Below, piece by piece: positions 37,363 to 45,861 of a stretch of 64,000 bases of DNA. A model generated the notes under the pieces. The model made no database searches and was not told the origin of the DNA. It saw nothing but the letters and a program-made list of their open reading frames with translations. Numbering within the stretch: position 1 is the first letter of the stretch; every line of letters starts with the position of its first letter. Source of the DNA: Solimonas flava DSM 18980 (GTDB taxonomy: Bacteria; Pseudomonadota; Gammaproteobacteria; Nevskiales; Nevskiaceae); contig NZ_AUFV01000015.1 in NCBI RefSeq assembly GCF_000426685.1, positions 51,417-115,416 of the forward strand, given 5' to 3'. A program made the translations under genes and the position numbers.

Positions 37363-38475
37363 TCAGGAAACGGGGGGAACGGAAGCAGAAGGCGGACGCA
37401 GCTGCGCCAGCGGCCAGCGCGGCGTCGTGAACAGGCCGGCGTCGGCGTGGCGCCCTTCGCTGCGGCGCGCCCAGCCGGCGTACGCGACCATCGCGCCGTT
37501 GTCGGTGCAGAACGCCTGGCGCGGGAAGAACAGCGCGAAGCGCTCCTGCTGGGCCAGCGCCGCGAGCTTCTCGCGCAGGCGGCGATTGGCTCCGACGCCG
37601 CCGGCGACGACGAGCTGGCCGTAGCCGGTCGCGTCCAGCGCGCGGGCGCACTTGATCGCCAGCGTGTCGGTGACCGCTTCCTGGAAGGACGCGGCGAGGT
37701 CGGCGCGATCCTGCGTAGCGAAGCCGGGCCGCGCGCCCGCGTGCGACGCCGCGTCCGCGCCACCATCGGGCTTGAGCGCCGTCAGCACCGCGGTCTTCAG
37801 GCCGCTGAAGCTGAAGTCGAGACCGGGCCGGTCGATCATCGGTCGCGGGAACTTGTAGCGCCGGCCGTCGCCCTGCTCGGCGAGGCGCGCCAGTTCCGGA
37901 CCGCCGGGATACGGCAGGTCGAGCAGCTTGGCGGTCTTGTCGAAAGCTTCGCCGACCGCGTCGTCGAGGCTCTCGCCGAGCAGCTCGTACTGGCCGATGC
38001 CGCGCACGGCGACCAGCAGCGTGTGGCCGCCGGACACCAGCAGCGCGACGAACGGGAACGTCGGCCGCGACGGCTCCAGCATCGGCGCGAGCAGATGCGC
38101 TTCCATGTGATGCACCGGAATCAGCGGCAGGCCGAGCGCGAGCGCCAGACCCGAAGCGACCGCGCCGCCGACCATCAGCGCGCCGATCAGACCGGGGCCG
38201 GCGGTATAGGCGATGCCGCCGAGTTCGTCCGGCCGCAGCTGCGCCTCGCGCAGCGTTGCCGCGACCAGATCGTGAATGCGCGCCACGTGATCGCGCGACG
38301 CCAGCTCCGGCACCACGCCGCCGTATTCGGCGTGCAGGCGGATCTGGCTGTGCAGCACGTGCGCCAGCAGGCCGCGCTCGCCGTCGTAGATCGCGCAGGC
38401 GGTCTCGTCGCAGGATGTTTCGATGCCGAGGATCGGGCGATCGGCGGAAGCAGCGGCGGCAGTCACGACGGGCAT
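37363..38475 (-). CDS. tsaD: tRNA N6-threonylcarbamoyladenosine transferase
   Basis: 370-residue ASKHA-fold enzyme of the t6A tRNA modification complex. It begins with [20 protein letters not shown]. The metal motif [13 protein letters not shown] and the nucleotide region [10 protein letters not shown] and [12 protein letters not shown] follow. The ATG at 38,475 is chosen; an upstream ATG at 38,499 would overlap the promoter zone shared with rpsU. Divergent from rpsU, a classic arrangement. Confidence 0.96.
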   Translation of the reverse strand: MPVVTAAAASADRPILGIETSCDETACAIYDGERGLLAHVLHSQIRLHAEYGGVVPELASRDHVARIHDLVAATLREAQLRPDELGGIAYTAGPGLIGALMVGGAVASGLALALGLPLIPVHHMEAHLLAPMLEPSRPTFPFVALLVSGGHTLLVAVRGIGQYELLGESLDDAVGEAFDKTAKLLDLPYPGGPELARLAEQGDGRRYKFPRPMIDRPGLDFSFSGLKTAVLTALKPDGGADAASHAGARPGFATQDRADLAASFQEAVTDTLAIKCARALDATGYGQLVVAGGVGANRRLREKLAALAQQERFALFFPRQAFCTDNGAMVAYAGWARRSEGRHADAGLFTTPRWPLAQLRPPSASVPPVS

Positions 38476-38507
38476 CCCGTTATTGTATGCGGCGCCCACG
38501 CGTTCGT

Positions 38508-38536
38508 TTGCAGAGTTTTCGATCGCAAGCTAGAAT
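38508..38536 (+). promoter_or_regulatory. rpsU promoter and structured leader
   Basis: TTGCAG and TAGAAT separated by exactly 17 bp. The transcript leader that follows contains GCCCC-TTGCC-GGGGC and then CCCTTTTTT, which looks like a weak attenuator before rpsU. Confidence 0.65.
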
Positions 38537-38600
38537 CGCCGCCCCTTGCCGGGGCTTTGGCCCTTTTTTGCCCAAACATCTTTTAGCGAGAGTGATCTGA

Positions 38601-38816
38601 ATGCCTTCCGTCCGCGTTCGCGATAACGAGCCTTTCGAAGTGGCGCTGCGCCGCTTCAAGCGCACCTGCGAAAAGGCCGGTGTGCTGACCGACCTGCGCA
38701 AGCACGAGTACTTCGAAAAGCCGAGCCAGGAGCGCAAGCGTATGCGCGCCGCGGCCGTGAAGCGTCAGGCGAAGAAGGTACAGCGCGAGTCGAACCGTCG
38801 CATCCGCCTCTACTAA
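38601..38816 (+). CDS. rpsU: 30S ribosomal protein S21
   Basis: 71-residue basic protein: [40 protein letters not shown], and the arginine-rich tail SNRRIRLY. First gene of the macromolecular-synthesis cluster with yqeY, dnaG and rpoD. S21 helps start-site pairing in the 30S subunit. Confidence 0.98.
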   Translation: MPSVRVRDNEPFEVALRRFKRTCEKAGVLTDLRKHEYFEKPSQERKRMRAAAVKRQAKKVQRESNRRIRLY

Positions 38817-38860
38817 GCTTTTCGCTTAGTCAGGCGGTCGCGGTTTCGCGGCACCCGATG

Positions 38861-38885
38861 ACCCCGGCCTCAAAACCGGGGTTTC
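38861..38885 (+). terminator. Terminator-like hairpin after rpsU
   Basis: CCCCGG / CCGGGG with an eight-base loop, followed by TTTCGTCG. It could attenuate transcription into yqeY-dnaG-rpoD, as the rpsU-dnaG terminator does in E. coli. Confidence 0.6.
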
Positions 38886-38949
38886 GTCGTTTGTGTCGCC
38901 CCACGCGGGTCGCGCAGCGGCCCGCCGAGTCACCCGAGGAATGCACCCC

Positions 38950-39396
38950 ATGTCCGAACTGAAAACCCGCATCGCCGACGACGTGAAGAGCGCGATGAAG
39001 GCCGGCGAGAAGGATCGCCTGTCGGTGCTGCGCATGCTGCAGGCCGAGCTCAAGCAGCGCGAGGTCGTCGACAGCATCGAGCTGACCGACGCCGTCGTGC
39101 AGGCCGCGGTCGAGAAGATGATCAAGCAGCGCCGCGACGCCGAAAGCCAGTTCCGCAGCGGCAATCGCCCGGATCTCGCCGACAAGGAAGCGGCGGAGAT
39201 TACGGTGCTGATGGCCTATCTGCCGCAGCAGCTGAGCGACGCCGAAGTCGACGCGCTGATCGTGCAGGCGATCGCCGAGACCGGCGCCGCCGGCGGCAAG
39301 GACATGGGCAAGGTGATGGGCTGGATCAAGCCCAAGGTCCAGGGCCGCACCGACATGGGCAAGCTGTCGGGCCTGATCAAGGCCAAGCTGGCCTGA
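38950..39396 (+). CDS. yqeY: GatB/YqeY domain protein
   Basis: 148-residue protein: KTRIADDVKSAMKAGEKDRL, SVLRMLQAELKQREV, KMIKQRRDAESQF, YLPQQLSDAEVD, and GKVMGWIKPKVQGRTDMGKL. It has the fold of the tRNA-binding tail of GatB amidotransferase. GAGGA ten bases upstream favours the ATG at 38,950 over the one at 38,941. Second gene of the rpsU-dnaG-rpoD cluster. Biological role not settled. Confidence 0.93.
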   Translation: MSELKTRIADDVKSAMKAGEKDRLSVLRMLQAELKQREVVDSIELTDAVVQAAVEKMIKQRRDAESQFRSGNRPDLADKEAAEITVLMAYLPQQLSDAEVDALIVQAIAETGAAGGKDMGKVMGWIKPKVQGRTDMGKLSGLIKAKLA

Positions 39397-39406
39397 GCGC
39401 CGGCAT

Positions 39407-39429
39407 GCGAATGTCCGGCGGACATTCGC
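39407..39429. other. Perfect 10-bp hairpin between yqeY and dnaG
   Basis: GCGAATGTCC-GGC-GGACATTCGC, about 107 bp before dnaG. No T-run follows. It may be an RNA processing or stability element that lets dnaG be expressed at a different level from rpsU and rpoD. Confidence 0.6.
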
Positions 39430-39535
39430 CCGCGGCACGCCCGACCCGCACGCGCGGCGCCGGCCCCTGCCCGGCGGCGCCCTGCGCGCGCGCCGGGGAT
39501 GGCATCATCATCGCGACGGCAGGCAGCTGAGCGGC

Positions 39536-41290
39536 ATGGCGCGCATCCCCGATTCCTTCATTCACGATCTGCTGGCGCGGACCGACATCGTCGAGCTGAT
39601 CGGCTCGCGCGTCGACCTCAAGCGCGCCGGCAAGGAAATGAAGGGCCTGTCGCCGTTCACGAGCGAGAAGTCGCCGTCGTTCTTCGTCTCGCCGCAGAAG
39701 CAGATGTTCTTCGACTTTTCGTCCGGCAAGAACGGCACGGCGATTTCCTTCCTGATGGAGTACGACCGCCTGTCGTTCGTCGAGGCGGTCGAGGAACTCG
39801 CCAAGCGCGCCGGGCTCGAAGTCCCGCGTGAAGGCGGCTTCGAGCCGAAAGTCGTGCTCGACGGCCCGCTCGACGCGCTCGCCGCCGCCCAGCGCTTCTT
39901 CACCGAGCGCCTGCGCCAGTCGCCGCCAGCGGTCGAATATCTGAAGAAGCGCGGCGTCAGCGGCGAGACGGCGAAGCGCTTCGGCATCGGCTACGCACCG
40001 GACAGCTGGGACGCGCTGAGCCAGTTCCTGCAGAACACCCGGCACGGCATCGACGCCGGCCTGCTGATCGAGCGCGAACCGGGCTCCGGCCGCGCCTACG
40101 ACCGCTTCCGCAACCGTGTGATGTTCCCGATCCGCGACACGCGCGGGCGGGTCATCGGCTTCGGCGGACGGACCCTCGCCAACGATCCGGCCAAGTATCT
40201 GAATTCGCCGGAAACGCCGCTGTTCCACAAGGGCCGCAACCTCTACGGCCTGTACGAGGCGCGCACCTCGACGACCGGCGCATTGCCGTATCTGATCGTC
40301 GTCGAAGGCTACATGGACGTGGTGATGCTCTCGCAGTACGGTATCCGCGAGGCGGTCGGCACGCTGGGCACCGCGACCACGCGCGAACATCTGCAGCTGC
40401 TGTTCAAGTCGACCAGCAAGATCGTGTTCTGCTTCGACGGCGACCGCGCCGGCCGCGCCGCGGCCTGGCGCGCGCTGGAGCAGGCCCTGCCGGAAACGCA
40501 CGAGGGCCGCGAGTGCGCGTTCATGTTCATTCCGGAAGGCCACGACCCGGACACCTGGGTCCAGGAGATCGGCGCCGAGGCCTTCCGCGAGAAGATCGCC
40601 GAAGCGGCGCCGCTGTCGCAGTTCCTGCTCGACTCACTCACCAAACAGGTCAACCTCGGCTCGCTGGAAGGACGTGCGCGCCTGATCGCCCTGGCCCGCC
40701 CGCATCTCGACAAGCTGCCGGCCGGCGCGCTGCGCACCCTGCTGATCGACGAACTGGCACGCCGCGCGCGCCTCGGTCGCGACGACGTCGAGGGCATGCT
40801 CGGCGCCGCGCAGACCGGCGCCGCGCCGCCGTCGGAGGCTGCGGCCGCCGAGCCGGCGCGGGCGGCGCCCGGCGCCTCGCGACCGATCCGCCGCGCGATG
40901 CAGCTGCTGCTGGAGCGTCCGCGGCTGGCCGAACAGGTCGAGCACATCGATCTGCTGGCGCAGGCCGGCGTGCCGGGCGTCGACGTGCTGATCGAGGCGA
41001 TCGACTTCTTCAACGCCCACCCGGACGCCCGCGCGGCGCAGCTGGTCGAAACCTGGAAGGACACGGCCAAGGGCCGCGGCGTGCAGAAACTGCTGGCGCA
41101 GGAAGCGCCGCTCGTCGACGAAACGATTGAAACCGAGTTTCGCGACACCATAAATCGCTTGACGTTCAGGGCGCTCGAGGCCGAGGCGACGCGCCTGCTG
41201 GAAGAATCCCGGCACCGAGAGCTGACGCGCGCGGAATTGGGGATCATCGAATCCCTGCACCGCAGCCGCCCGCCCAAATCCCGGCGATGA
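39536..41290 (+). CDS. dnaG: DNA primase DnaG with a zinc-ligand-free N-terminal domain
   Basis: 584-residue primase that makes RNA primers for replication. The RNA-polymerase core and TOPRIM domain are intact: RFRNRVMFPIRDTRGRVIGF, FHKGRNLYGLYEA, VVEGYMDVVML, and FCFDGDRAGRAAA. The helicase-binding domain is at the C-terminus. The N-terminal CHC2 zinc ribbon is present in outline (SPFTSEKSPSFFVSP, then FFDFSSGKNG), but the C-x2-H and C-x2-C ligands are replaced by Ser39, Thr42, Asp60 and Ser63. So no zinc can be held in the usual way. Setting between yqeY and rpoD is canonical. Confidence 0.96.
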   Translation: MARIPDSFIHDLLARTDIVELIGSRVDLKRAGKEMKGLSPFTSEKSPSFFVSPQKQMFFDFSSGKNGTAISFLMEYDRLSFVEAVEELAKRAGLEVPREGGFEPKVVLDGPLDALAAAQRFFTERLRQSPPAVEYLKKRGVSGETAKRFGIGYAPDSWDALSQFLQNTRHGIDAGLLIEREPGSGRAYDRFRNRVMFPIRDTRGRVIGFGGRTLANDPAKYLNSPETPLFHKGRNLYGLYEARTSTTGALPYLIVVEGYMDVVMLSQYGIREAVGTLGTATTREHLQLLFKSTSKIVFCFDGDRAGRAAAWRALEQALPETHEGRECAFMFIPEGHDPDTWVQEIGAEAFREKIAEAAPLSQFLLDSLTKQVNLGSLEGRARLIALARPHLDKLPAGALRTLLIDELARRARLGRDDVEGMLGAAQTGAAPPSEAAAAEPARAAPGASRPIRRAMQLLLERPRLAEQVEHIDLLAQAGVPGVDVLIEAIDFFNAHPDARAAQLVETWKDTAKGRGVQKLLAQEAPLVDETIETEFRDTINRLTFRALEAEATRLLEESRHRELTRAELGIIESLHRSRPPKSRR

Positions 41291-41326
41291 TGGAACTCAT
41301 CGTCGCCAAAACCGTCAGACTGGCCG

Positions 41327-41332
41327 TATAAT
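41327..41332 (+). promoter_or_regulatory. -10 element for rpoD
   Basis: A consensus TATAAT in the 95-bp dnaG-rpoD gap, about 54 bp before the rpoD start; the -35 region (CGCCAA at 17 bp) is poor. It suggests rpoD has its own promoter. Confidence 0.5.
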
Positions 41333-41385
41333 AGCCAGTTCTCCGCCTGATCCGCCGCTCGCCGGCGCTATGTGAAGAGTCCCGC

Positions 41386-43293
41386 ATGGCCAACACCAGC
41401 AATTCCGCCGCCAATTCCGACCGCGCCGACAAGACGGCCGCCGAGAAGCAGGCTCAGAAGCAGTCGCAGATCAAACTGCTGATCGCGCTCGGCAAGGAGA
41501 AGGGCTACCTCACCTACGCCGAAGTGGCCGACCATCTGCCGGAAATCGTCGATACCGAGCAGATCGAAGACATCATCAGCATGATTCAGGCGATGGGCAT
41601 CCCGGTGCACGAGGAAGCCCCGCAGGAAGACGAACAGCTGTTCTCCGAACCGGCGGTCGTCGCGACCAACGAGGAAGAGGAAGACGCCGCCGAGGAAGCC
41701 GCGGCCGCGATCGCCGCGCTCGACGACCAGTTCGGCCGCACCACCGACCCGGTGCGCATGTACATGCGCGAGATGGGCTCGGTCGAACTGCTCGACCGCG
41801 AGGGCGAAATCCGCATCGCCAAGCGCATCGAGGAAGGCCTCAACGAGGCCATGTTCGCGATGGCTCAGTATCCGGAAACGGTCGCGATCCTGCTCGAATC
41901 GCACGAGAACGCCAAGCAGGGCAAGAAGCGCCTGGCCGACATCGTCAGCGGCTTCTTCGATCCGAATGCCGCAGAGGCCGCGCCGGAAGAACTGCCGGAA
42001 GAGGACGCCGAAGAGGAAGAAGAGGACGAGGCCGAGAACGGTGACGACGACGGCGAGGAAGAAGCCGTCGACACCGGTCCGGACCCGGTGCTGACCGCCG
42101 AGAAGTTCGCGGAACTGCAGTCGCTCTACGACCACGCCTGGGATTCGCTGCTCAAGCTCGGCGCCGGCCACCCGAAGACGCAGGCCAAGCGTGAAGCGGT
42201 GGCCAGCCACATCATGACCTTCAAGCTCTCGCCGAAGATCGTCGACGAGATCACGCAGAACCTGCGCGCGAAGATCGAGATGATCCGCGAGACCGAGAAG
42301 TCGATCATGCGCATCTGCGTGGTCGACGCCGGCATGACGCGCGAGGAATTCATCAAGATCTACCGCGAGTCCAACGGCGCGACCAGCCCGGACTGGGTGC
42401 AGAAGCTGATCCGCGCCAAGCGCAAGTACTCGTCCGAGCTGAACACCCGCCAGGAAGAGATCTATGCGCTGCAGGAACATCTGCGCAAGATGGAAGGCGA
42501 CAACCTGATCTCGCTCGACGAGATCAAGGACATCAACCGCCGCATGAACGTCGGCGAAGCCAAGGCCCGCCGCGCGAAGAAGGAAATGGTCGAGGCCAAC
42601 CTGCGTCTCGTCATCTCGATCGCCAAGAAGTACACGAACCGCGGCCTGCAGTTCCTCGACCTGATCCAGGAAGGCAACATCGGCCTGATGAAGGCGGTCG
42701 ACAAGTTCGAATACCGCCGCGGCTACAAGTTCTCGACGTATGCGACCTGGTGGATCCGTCAGGCCATCACCCGCTCGATCGCCGATCAGGCGCGCACCAT
42801 TCGCATCCCGGTGCACATGATCGAGACCATCAACAAGCTCAACCGCATTTCCCGCCAGATGCTGCAGGAGATGGGCCGCGAGCCGACGCCGGAAGAGCTG
42901 GCGAAGAAGATGGAGATGCCCGAGGACAAGATCCGCAAGGTGCTCAAGATCGCCAAGGAACCGATCTCGATGGAAACGCCGATCGGCGACGACGAGGATT
43001 CGCACCTCGGCGATTTCATCGAGGACACCGCCGCGGTTTCGCCGCAGGAAGCGGCGACCTCGCAGTCGCTGTCGGAAGCCACGCACCAGATCCTCGCGTC
43101 GCTGACGCCGCGCGAGGCCAAGGTGCTGCGCATGCGCTTCGGCATCGACATGAATACCGACCACACGCTGGAAGAGGTCGGCAAGCAGTTCGACGTCACC
43201 CGCGAGCGCATTCGCCAGATCGAAGCCAAGGCACTGCGCAAGCTGCGCCACCCGTCGCGCGCCAACTACCTGCGCAGCTTCCTCGACGAGTAA
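41386..43293 (+). CDS. rpoD: RNA polymerase primary sigma factor (sigma-70)
   Basis: 635 residues. Region 1.1 is near the N-terminus ([20 protein letters not shown]), region 1.2 is [11 protein letters not shown], and a long acidic insert (about residues 195-225) follows. Region 2 includes [19 protein letters not shown] and the -10 binding [17 protein letters not shown]. Region 4 ends with the -35 reading helix [20 protein letters not shown]. Complete and ordinary. Last gene of the macromolecular-synthesis cluster, followed by a strong terminator. Confidence 0.98.
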   Translation: MANTSNSAANSDRADKTAAEKQAQKQSQIKLLIALGKEKGYLTYAEVADHLPEIVDTEQIEDIISMIQAMGIPVHEEAPQEDEQLFSEPAVVATNEEEEDAAEEAAAAIAALDDQFGRTTDPVRMYMREMGSVELLDREGEIRIAKRIEEGLNEAMFAMAQYPETVAILLESHENAKQGKKRLADIVSGFFDPNAAEAAPEELPEEDAEEEEEDEAENGDDDGEEEAVDTGPDPVLTAEKFAELQSLYDHAWDSLLKLGAGHPKTQAKREAVASHIMTFKLSPKIVDEITQNLRAKIEMIRETEKSIMRICVVDAGMTREEFIKIYRESNGATSPDWVQKLIRAKRKYSSELNTRQEEIYALQEHLRKMEGDNLISLDEIKDINRRMNVGEAKARRAKKEMVEANLRLVISIAKKYTNRGLQFLDLIQEGNIGLMKAVDKFEYRRGYKFSTYATWWIRQAITRSIADQARTIRIPVHMIETINKLNRISRQMLQEMGREPTPEELAKKMEMPEDKIRKVLKIAKEPISMETPIGDDEDSHLGDFIEDTAAVSPQEAATSQSLSEATHQILASLTPREAKVLRMRFGIDMNTDHTLEEVGKQFDVTRERIRQIEAKALRKLRHPSRANYLRSFLDE

Positions 43294-43327
43294 GCGCGAC
43301 GCCGAGAGCGTTGCAGCGCCTGTAAAC

Positions 43328-43356
43328 AAGAAGGCCCCGCCGAGCGGGGCCTTCTT
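43328..43356. terminator. Bidirectional terminator after rpoD
   Basis: AAGAAGGCCCC / GGGGCCTTCTT, a stem of at least 11 bp; it serves both rpoD and the converging barrel gene. Confidence 0.92.
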
Positions 43357-43376
43357 CGTTGTCGCGGTGCGGTTTC

Positions 43377-44027
43377 TCAGCGCGCGCCGATCGTCAGGCG
43401 CAGTCCCAGGCGCAGGTCGTCGAGCTTCAGCTCGTCGCCGCCGTCCTTCAGGTCGGTCACACGATAGTCGGCGAACAGGCCGAACCACGAGTTGACGCTG
43501 AACGCCGCGCCGACCAGGTACTCCAGGCCGTCGCTCGAATCGCCGTCTTCCTCGACCTTGACGTAACCGACCTGCCCGTACAGCTGCAGCTGCGGCAGCG
43601 CGTCGTACTCGACGCGGCCATGCAGCCCGTAGCCGTCCGGCTTGACCTCGATGCTGCCGTAGCCGTCCGGCTTGACCTCCAGGTCCAGCGCGACGTATTC
43701 GGCCATCACACCCAGCCGCAGCGCGCCCGGCGACAGCCAGCCGGCACCGGCGCGCCATTGGTCGACGTCGATCTTGCCACCATCATCGTCGAGGGTCGCG
43801 GTCTGGTATTCGCCGCTGAGGCGGAAGCCGGAAGCGGACAGCGGCAGCTGCACCCGCACGCCGAAGCCATCACCGTCGATGTCCCCGCTGTCGCCACCGC
43901 TGTCGATCTCGAGCTTCGATTGCGCAAGGTAATAGACGTCGAAGACTTGCGACGGCGGCGGCGCGGCGGCCTGCGCGAGCGCCGGCGCCAACAGCAACGG
44001 CCATGCGGCAAACTTCACGATCTTCAT
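43377..44027 (-). CDS. Outer-membrane beta-barrel protein
   Basis: 216 residues: signal peptide MKIVKFAAWPLLLAPALAQA, then alternating polar/hydrophobic strands ending in an aromatic-poor strand LRLGLRLTIGAR. Many short Asp/Gly-rich turns (SGGDSGDIDGDGFG). An internal 10-residue duplication EVKPDGYGSI / EVKPDGYGLH is caused by a 30-bp direct repeat. Not recognised beyond small-porin-like. It converges on rpoD. Confidence 0.75.
   Translation of the reverse strand: MKIVKFAAWPLLLAPALAQAAAPPPSQVFDVYYLAQSKLEIDSGGDSGDIDGDGFGVRVQLPLSASGFRLSGEYQTATLDDDGGKIDVDQWRAGAGWLSPGALRLGVMAEYVALDLEVKPDGYGSIEVKPDGYGLHGRVEYDALPQLQLYGQVGYVKVEEDGDSSDGLEYLVGAAFSVNSWFGLFADYRVTDLKDGGDELKLDDLRLGLRLTIGAR
43627..43679. 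repeat. 30-bp direct repeat in the barrel gene
   Basis: CCGTAGCCGTCCGGCTTGAC... occurs at 43,627 and again 30 bp later, with near-identical sequence; it duplicates ten residues in frame. Confidence 0.9.
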
Positions 44028-44167
44028 GAATTCTCCCTGGCTTGTTCTTGCCTGTTTGTTGTCGTCTGTCGATGCGCCCCTCCCTGAGGAACGCCCGCAG
44101 ATTCTAGTCGGCCACGCCGCGAGCCCGACGCCGAGCGGCGCACAAAAACCGCCGCAGCCGACGCAAA

Positions 44168-44188
44168 AGCCCCGCTCGCGGCGGGGCT
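44168..44188 (-). terminator. Terminator of the second barrel gene
   Basis: AGCCCCGC / GCGGGGCT with a five-base loop; on the minus strand TTTTGCG follows. It lies about 40 bp after the stop at 44,226. Confidence 0.8.
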
Positions 44189-44225
44189 GGCGGGCACGGC
44201 GCGCAAAGCGTCCGCGGCGAGTGCG

Positions 44226-44810
44226 TCAGTTTTCCCAGGCGTAGCCGAAGCTCAGCAGGCCGGTGAACGAGTTCGCGTGTTCACGAATGCCATTGTCGAA
44301 CGACATCTCGTCGGTCCCGAGCATCCAGCGCGCATCGAAGGCCGCCACCAGATGCCGCGCGAAATGCAGCTGCACGCCGGTGCTGAGGACATAACCCAGG
44401 CTCTGTTCGTTGTCGTCGTGGTCGTGGTGATAGTCGTCCTCGTAGGAAACGTAGACGCTGGTGCCGGCCAGGGCGGCGCCGACGTAGGGCCGCAACAGGC
44501 CCTCGGGCCGCATCAGCCGCAGGCCGACGGCGGCATCGATCACCGAGAAGCTGCCGTCGTAGACACCGAGATCGGGGCGATCGAAATCGTCGGCCGAGAT
44601 CTGCACGCTGCCCGTGGCGTAGAGCGGCAGCTCGCCGAGCTGCACGTCGGCGAGCACGCCGGCGGCGGCCTGGGAGCGAACGTCGTAGACCGCCCACTGG
44701 CTGCCATCGAGATGGCGCCAGCCGAGCCCGCCGCTGACCGAACCGCCCGCTTGCGCGAGCCCCGCGAGCGTCAGTGCCGACAGCGCGGCGATGAACTGCA
44801 GGTAGCGCAT
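44226..44810 (-). CDS. Outer-membrane beta-barrel protein (YfaZ/OmpW-like)
   Basis: 194 residues: signal peptide MRYLQFIAALSALTLAGLAQA followed by a small barrel (GGLGWRHLDG..., VIDAAVGLRLMRPEGLLRPYVGAAL, YVLSTGVQLHFARHLVAAFD) ending FGYAWEN. A histidine/aspartate loop DDYHHDHDDNE lies near residue 126 and could bind metal. GGAGGAG precedes the ATG. Family assignment below barrel level is uncertain. Confidence 0.75.
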   Translation of the reverse strand: MRYLQFIAALSALTLAGLAQAGGSVSGGLGWRHLDGSQWAVYDVRSQAAAGVLADVQLGELPLYATGSVQISADDFDRPDLGVYDGSFSVIDAAVGLRLMRPEGLLRPYVGAALAGTSVYVSYEDDYHHDHDDNEQSLGYVLSTGVQLHFARHLVAAFDARWMLGTDEMSFDNGIREHANSFTGLLSFGYAWEN

Positions 44811-44882
44811 TTCTCCTCCCGAAGCGATGAACGTGCGCCGGCGGCGCCGCGCGAGTATAGAGACCGATGCGCGCCGCAAAAA

Positions 44883-44912
44883 AAGACGCGGCGCACAATG
44901 GCGCCGCGTCTT
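44883..44912 (-). terminator. Terminator of the cytochrome c pair
   Basis: A perfect 12-bp stem AAGACGCGGCGC / GCGCCGCGTCTT with a six-base loop, followed on the minus strand by seven T. It sits 25 bp after the second cytochrome gene. Confidence 0.95.
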
Positions 44913-44937
44913 CGGGTGAAGCGCCGCTGCGAGCGGA

Positions 44938-45282
44938 TCAGGGCTGCTGCCCGTGCCCCACCACCGACGGCGTGTAGAGCGGCCCGTCCTGGACGGAGAA
45001 GTAGTGCGCGAGCGCCTTGATGTCATCGTCGGCGAGCGAGGCGGCCTGCGCCGCCATGATCGGATTCTTGCGCGCGCCGCTCTTGTACTCATGCAGCGCG
45101 TGTTCGAGATAGTTCGCGTACTGACCGGCGAGCACCGGATAGGTCGGCGCGATCGGCTTGGCGCCACGCTCGCCGTGGCAGGACGTGCAGACGGCGGCTT
45201 TCTGCGGGGCGGCAGCATCGGCCGCGAGCGCCGGAGCAACGGGCATCAGGCCCAGCACGGCAATGGCAATCGAACGCTTCAT
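44938..45282 (-). CDS. Monohaem cytochrome c
   Basis: 114 residues: signal peptide MKRSIAIAVLGLMPVAPALA, haem motif CTSCH in AAVCTSCHGERG, and a likely axial Met in RKNPIMAAQA, ending VVGHGQQP. Class I, c5/c553-like periplasmic electron carrier. It follows a paralogous cytochrome by ten bases, so they are cotranscribed and probably work together; the two share the YP..AGQ / YEYKSG.R layout. Confidence 0.9.
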   Translation of the reverse strand: MKRSIAIAVLGLMPVAPALAADAAAPQKAAVCTSCHGERGAKPIAPTYPVLAGQYANYLEHALHEYKSGARKNPIMAAQAASLADDDIKALAHYFSVQDGPLYTPSVVGHGQQP

Positions 45283-45292
45283 GAGTCGACCT

Positions 45293-45634
45293 TTACGGAT
45301 GCTTGGGCGCGGTGGCGAGGAACGCGGCGATGTCGGCGATGTCCTGATCGGACATGCTCGATGCCTGCGCGTGCATGGTGCCGTGCGGGCGGTTGCCGGA
45401 CTTGTACTCCTGCAGCGCCGCCGCGAGATACTCGGCCGGCTGGCCGCCGAGCTTCGGCACGCGGTAGGTCGGATACGCGTTGTTGTACTTCGGAATGCCG
45501 TGACAGCCCATGCAGGTGTTGGCCTTGACGCGACCGGCCTCGGCATTGCCTTCCGCGGCCTGTGCGGCCGGTGCGGCGAGCGCGAGGGCGAGCGGAGCGG
45601 CGAGGGCGAGAACACCCCAACGCGCAGACTTCAT
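45293..45634 (-). CDS. Monohaem cytochrome c
   Basis: 113 residues: signal peptide ending LALAAPAAQA, haem motif CMGCH in TCMGCHGIPKYNN, and axial Met in GTMHAQASSMSDQD. Related to the downstream cytochrome (shared EYKSGxR and IxDIAAFLA segments), suggesting a local duplication. Together they resemble a split diheme c4. Electron donor and acceptor are not evident from neighbours. Confidence 0.9.
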   Translation of the reverse strand: MKSARWGVLALAAPLALALAAPAAQAAEGNAEAGRVKANTCMGCHGIPKYNNAYPTYRVPKLGGQPAEYLAAALQEYKSGNRPHGTMHAQASSMSDQDIADIAAFLATAPKHP

Positions 45635-45682
45635 GATTTGCTCTCCCCGTAACTGATGATGAAGCGGACAAGTTCAGTCTTA

Positions 45683-45688
45683 CTTATA
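45683..45688 (-). promoter_or_regulatory. -10 candidate for the cytochrome pair
   Basis: On the minus strand TATAAG, about 50 bp before the first cytochrome start, in the divergent gap 45,635-45,861 shared with ppx. The -35 is unclear. Confidence 0.35.
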
Positions 45689-45861
45689 AGCCGCCCTATG
45701 TTCCGGAAATTGCCGGCGCCGGTCAACGCAGCATCCCGCCGCGCCGTCGCGCTGTGCCAAGTCTGGAGCAGGCCGCCGGCGAACTGCTACCCTCGCTCCC
45801 CGTCAACCCGTGAACGCCCGCCGTCGATGACCACTCCCCGCTTCCCGCAGGCCGACCGGGC

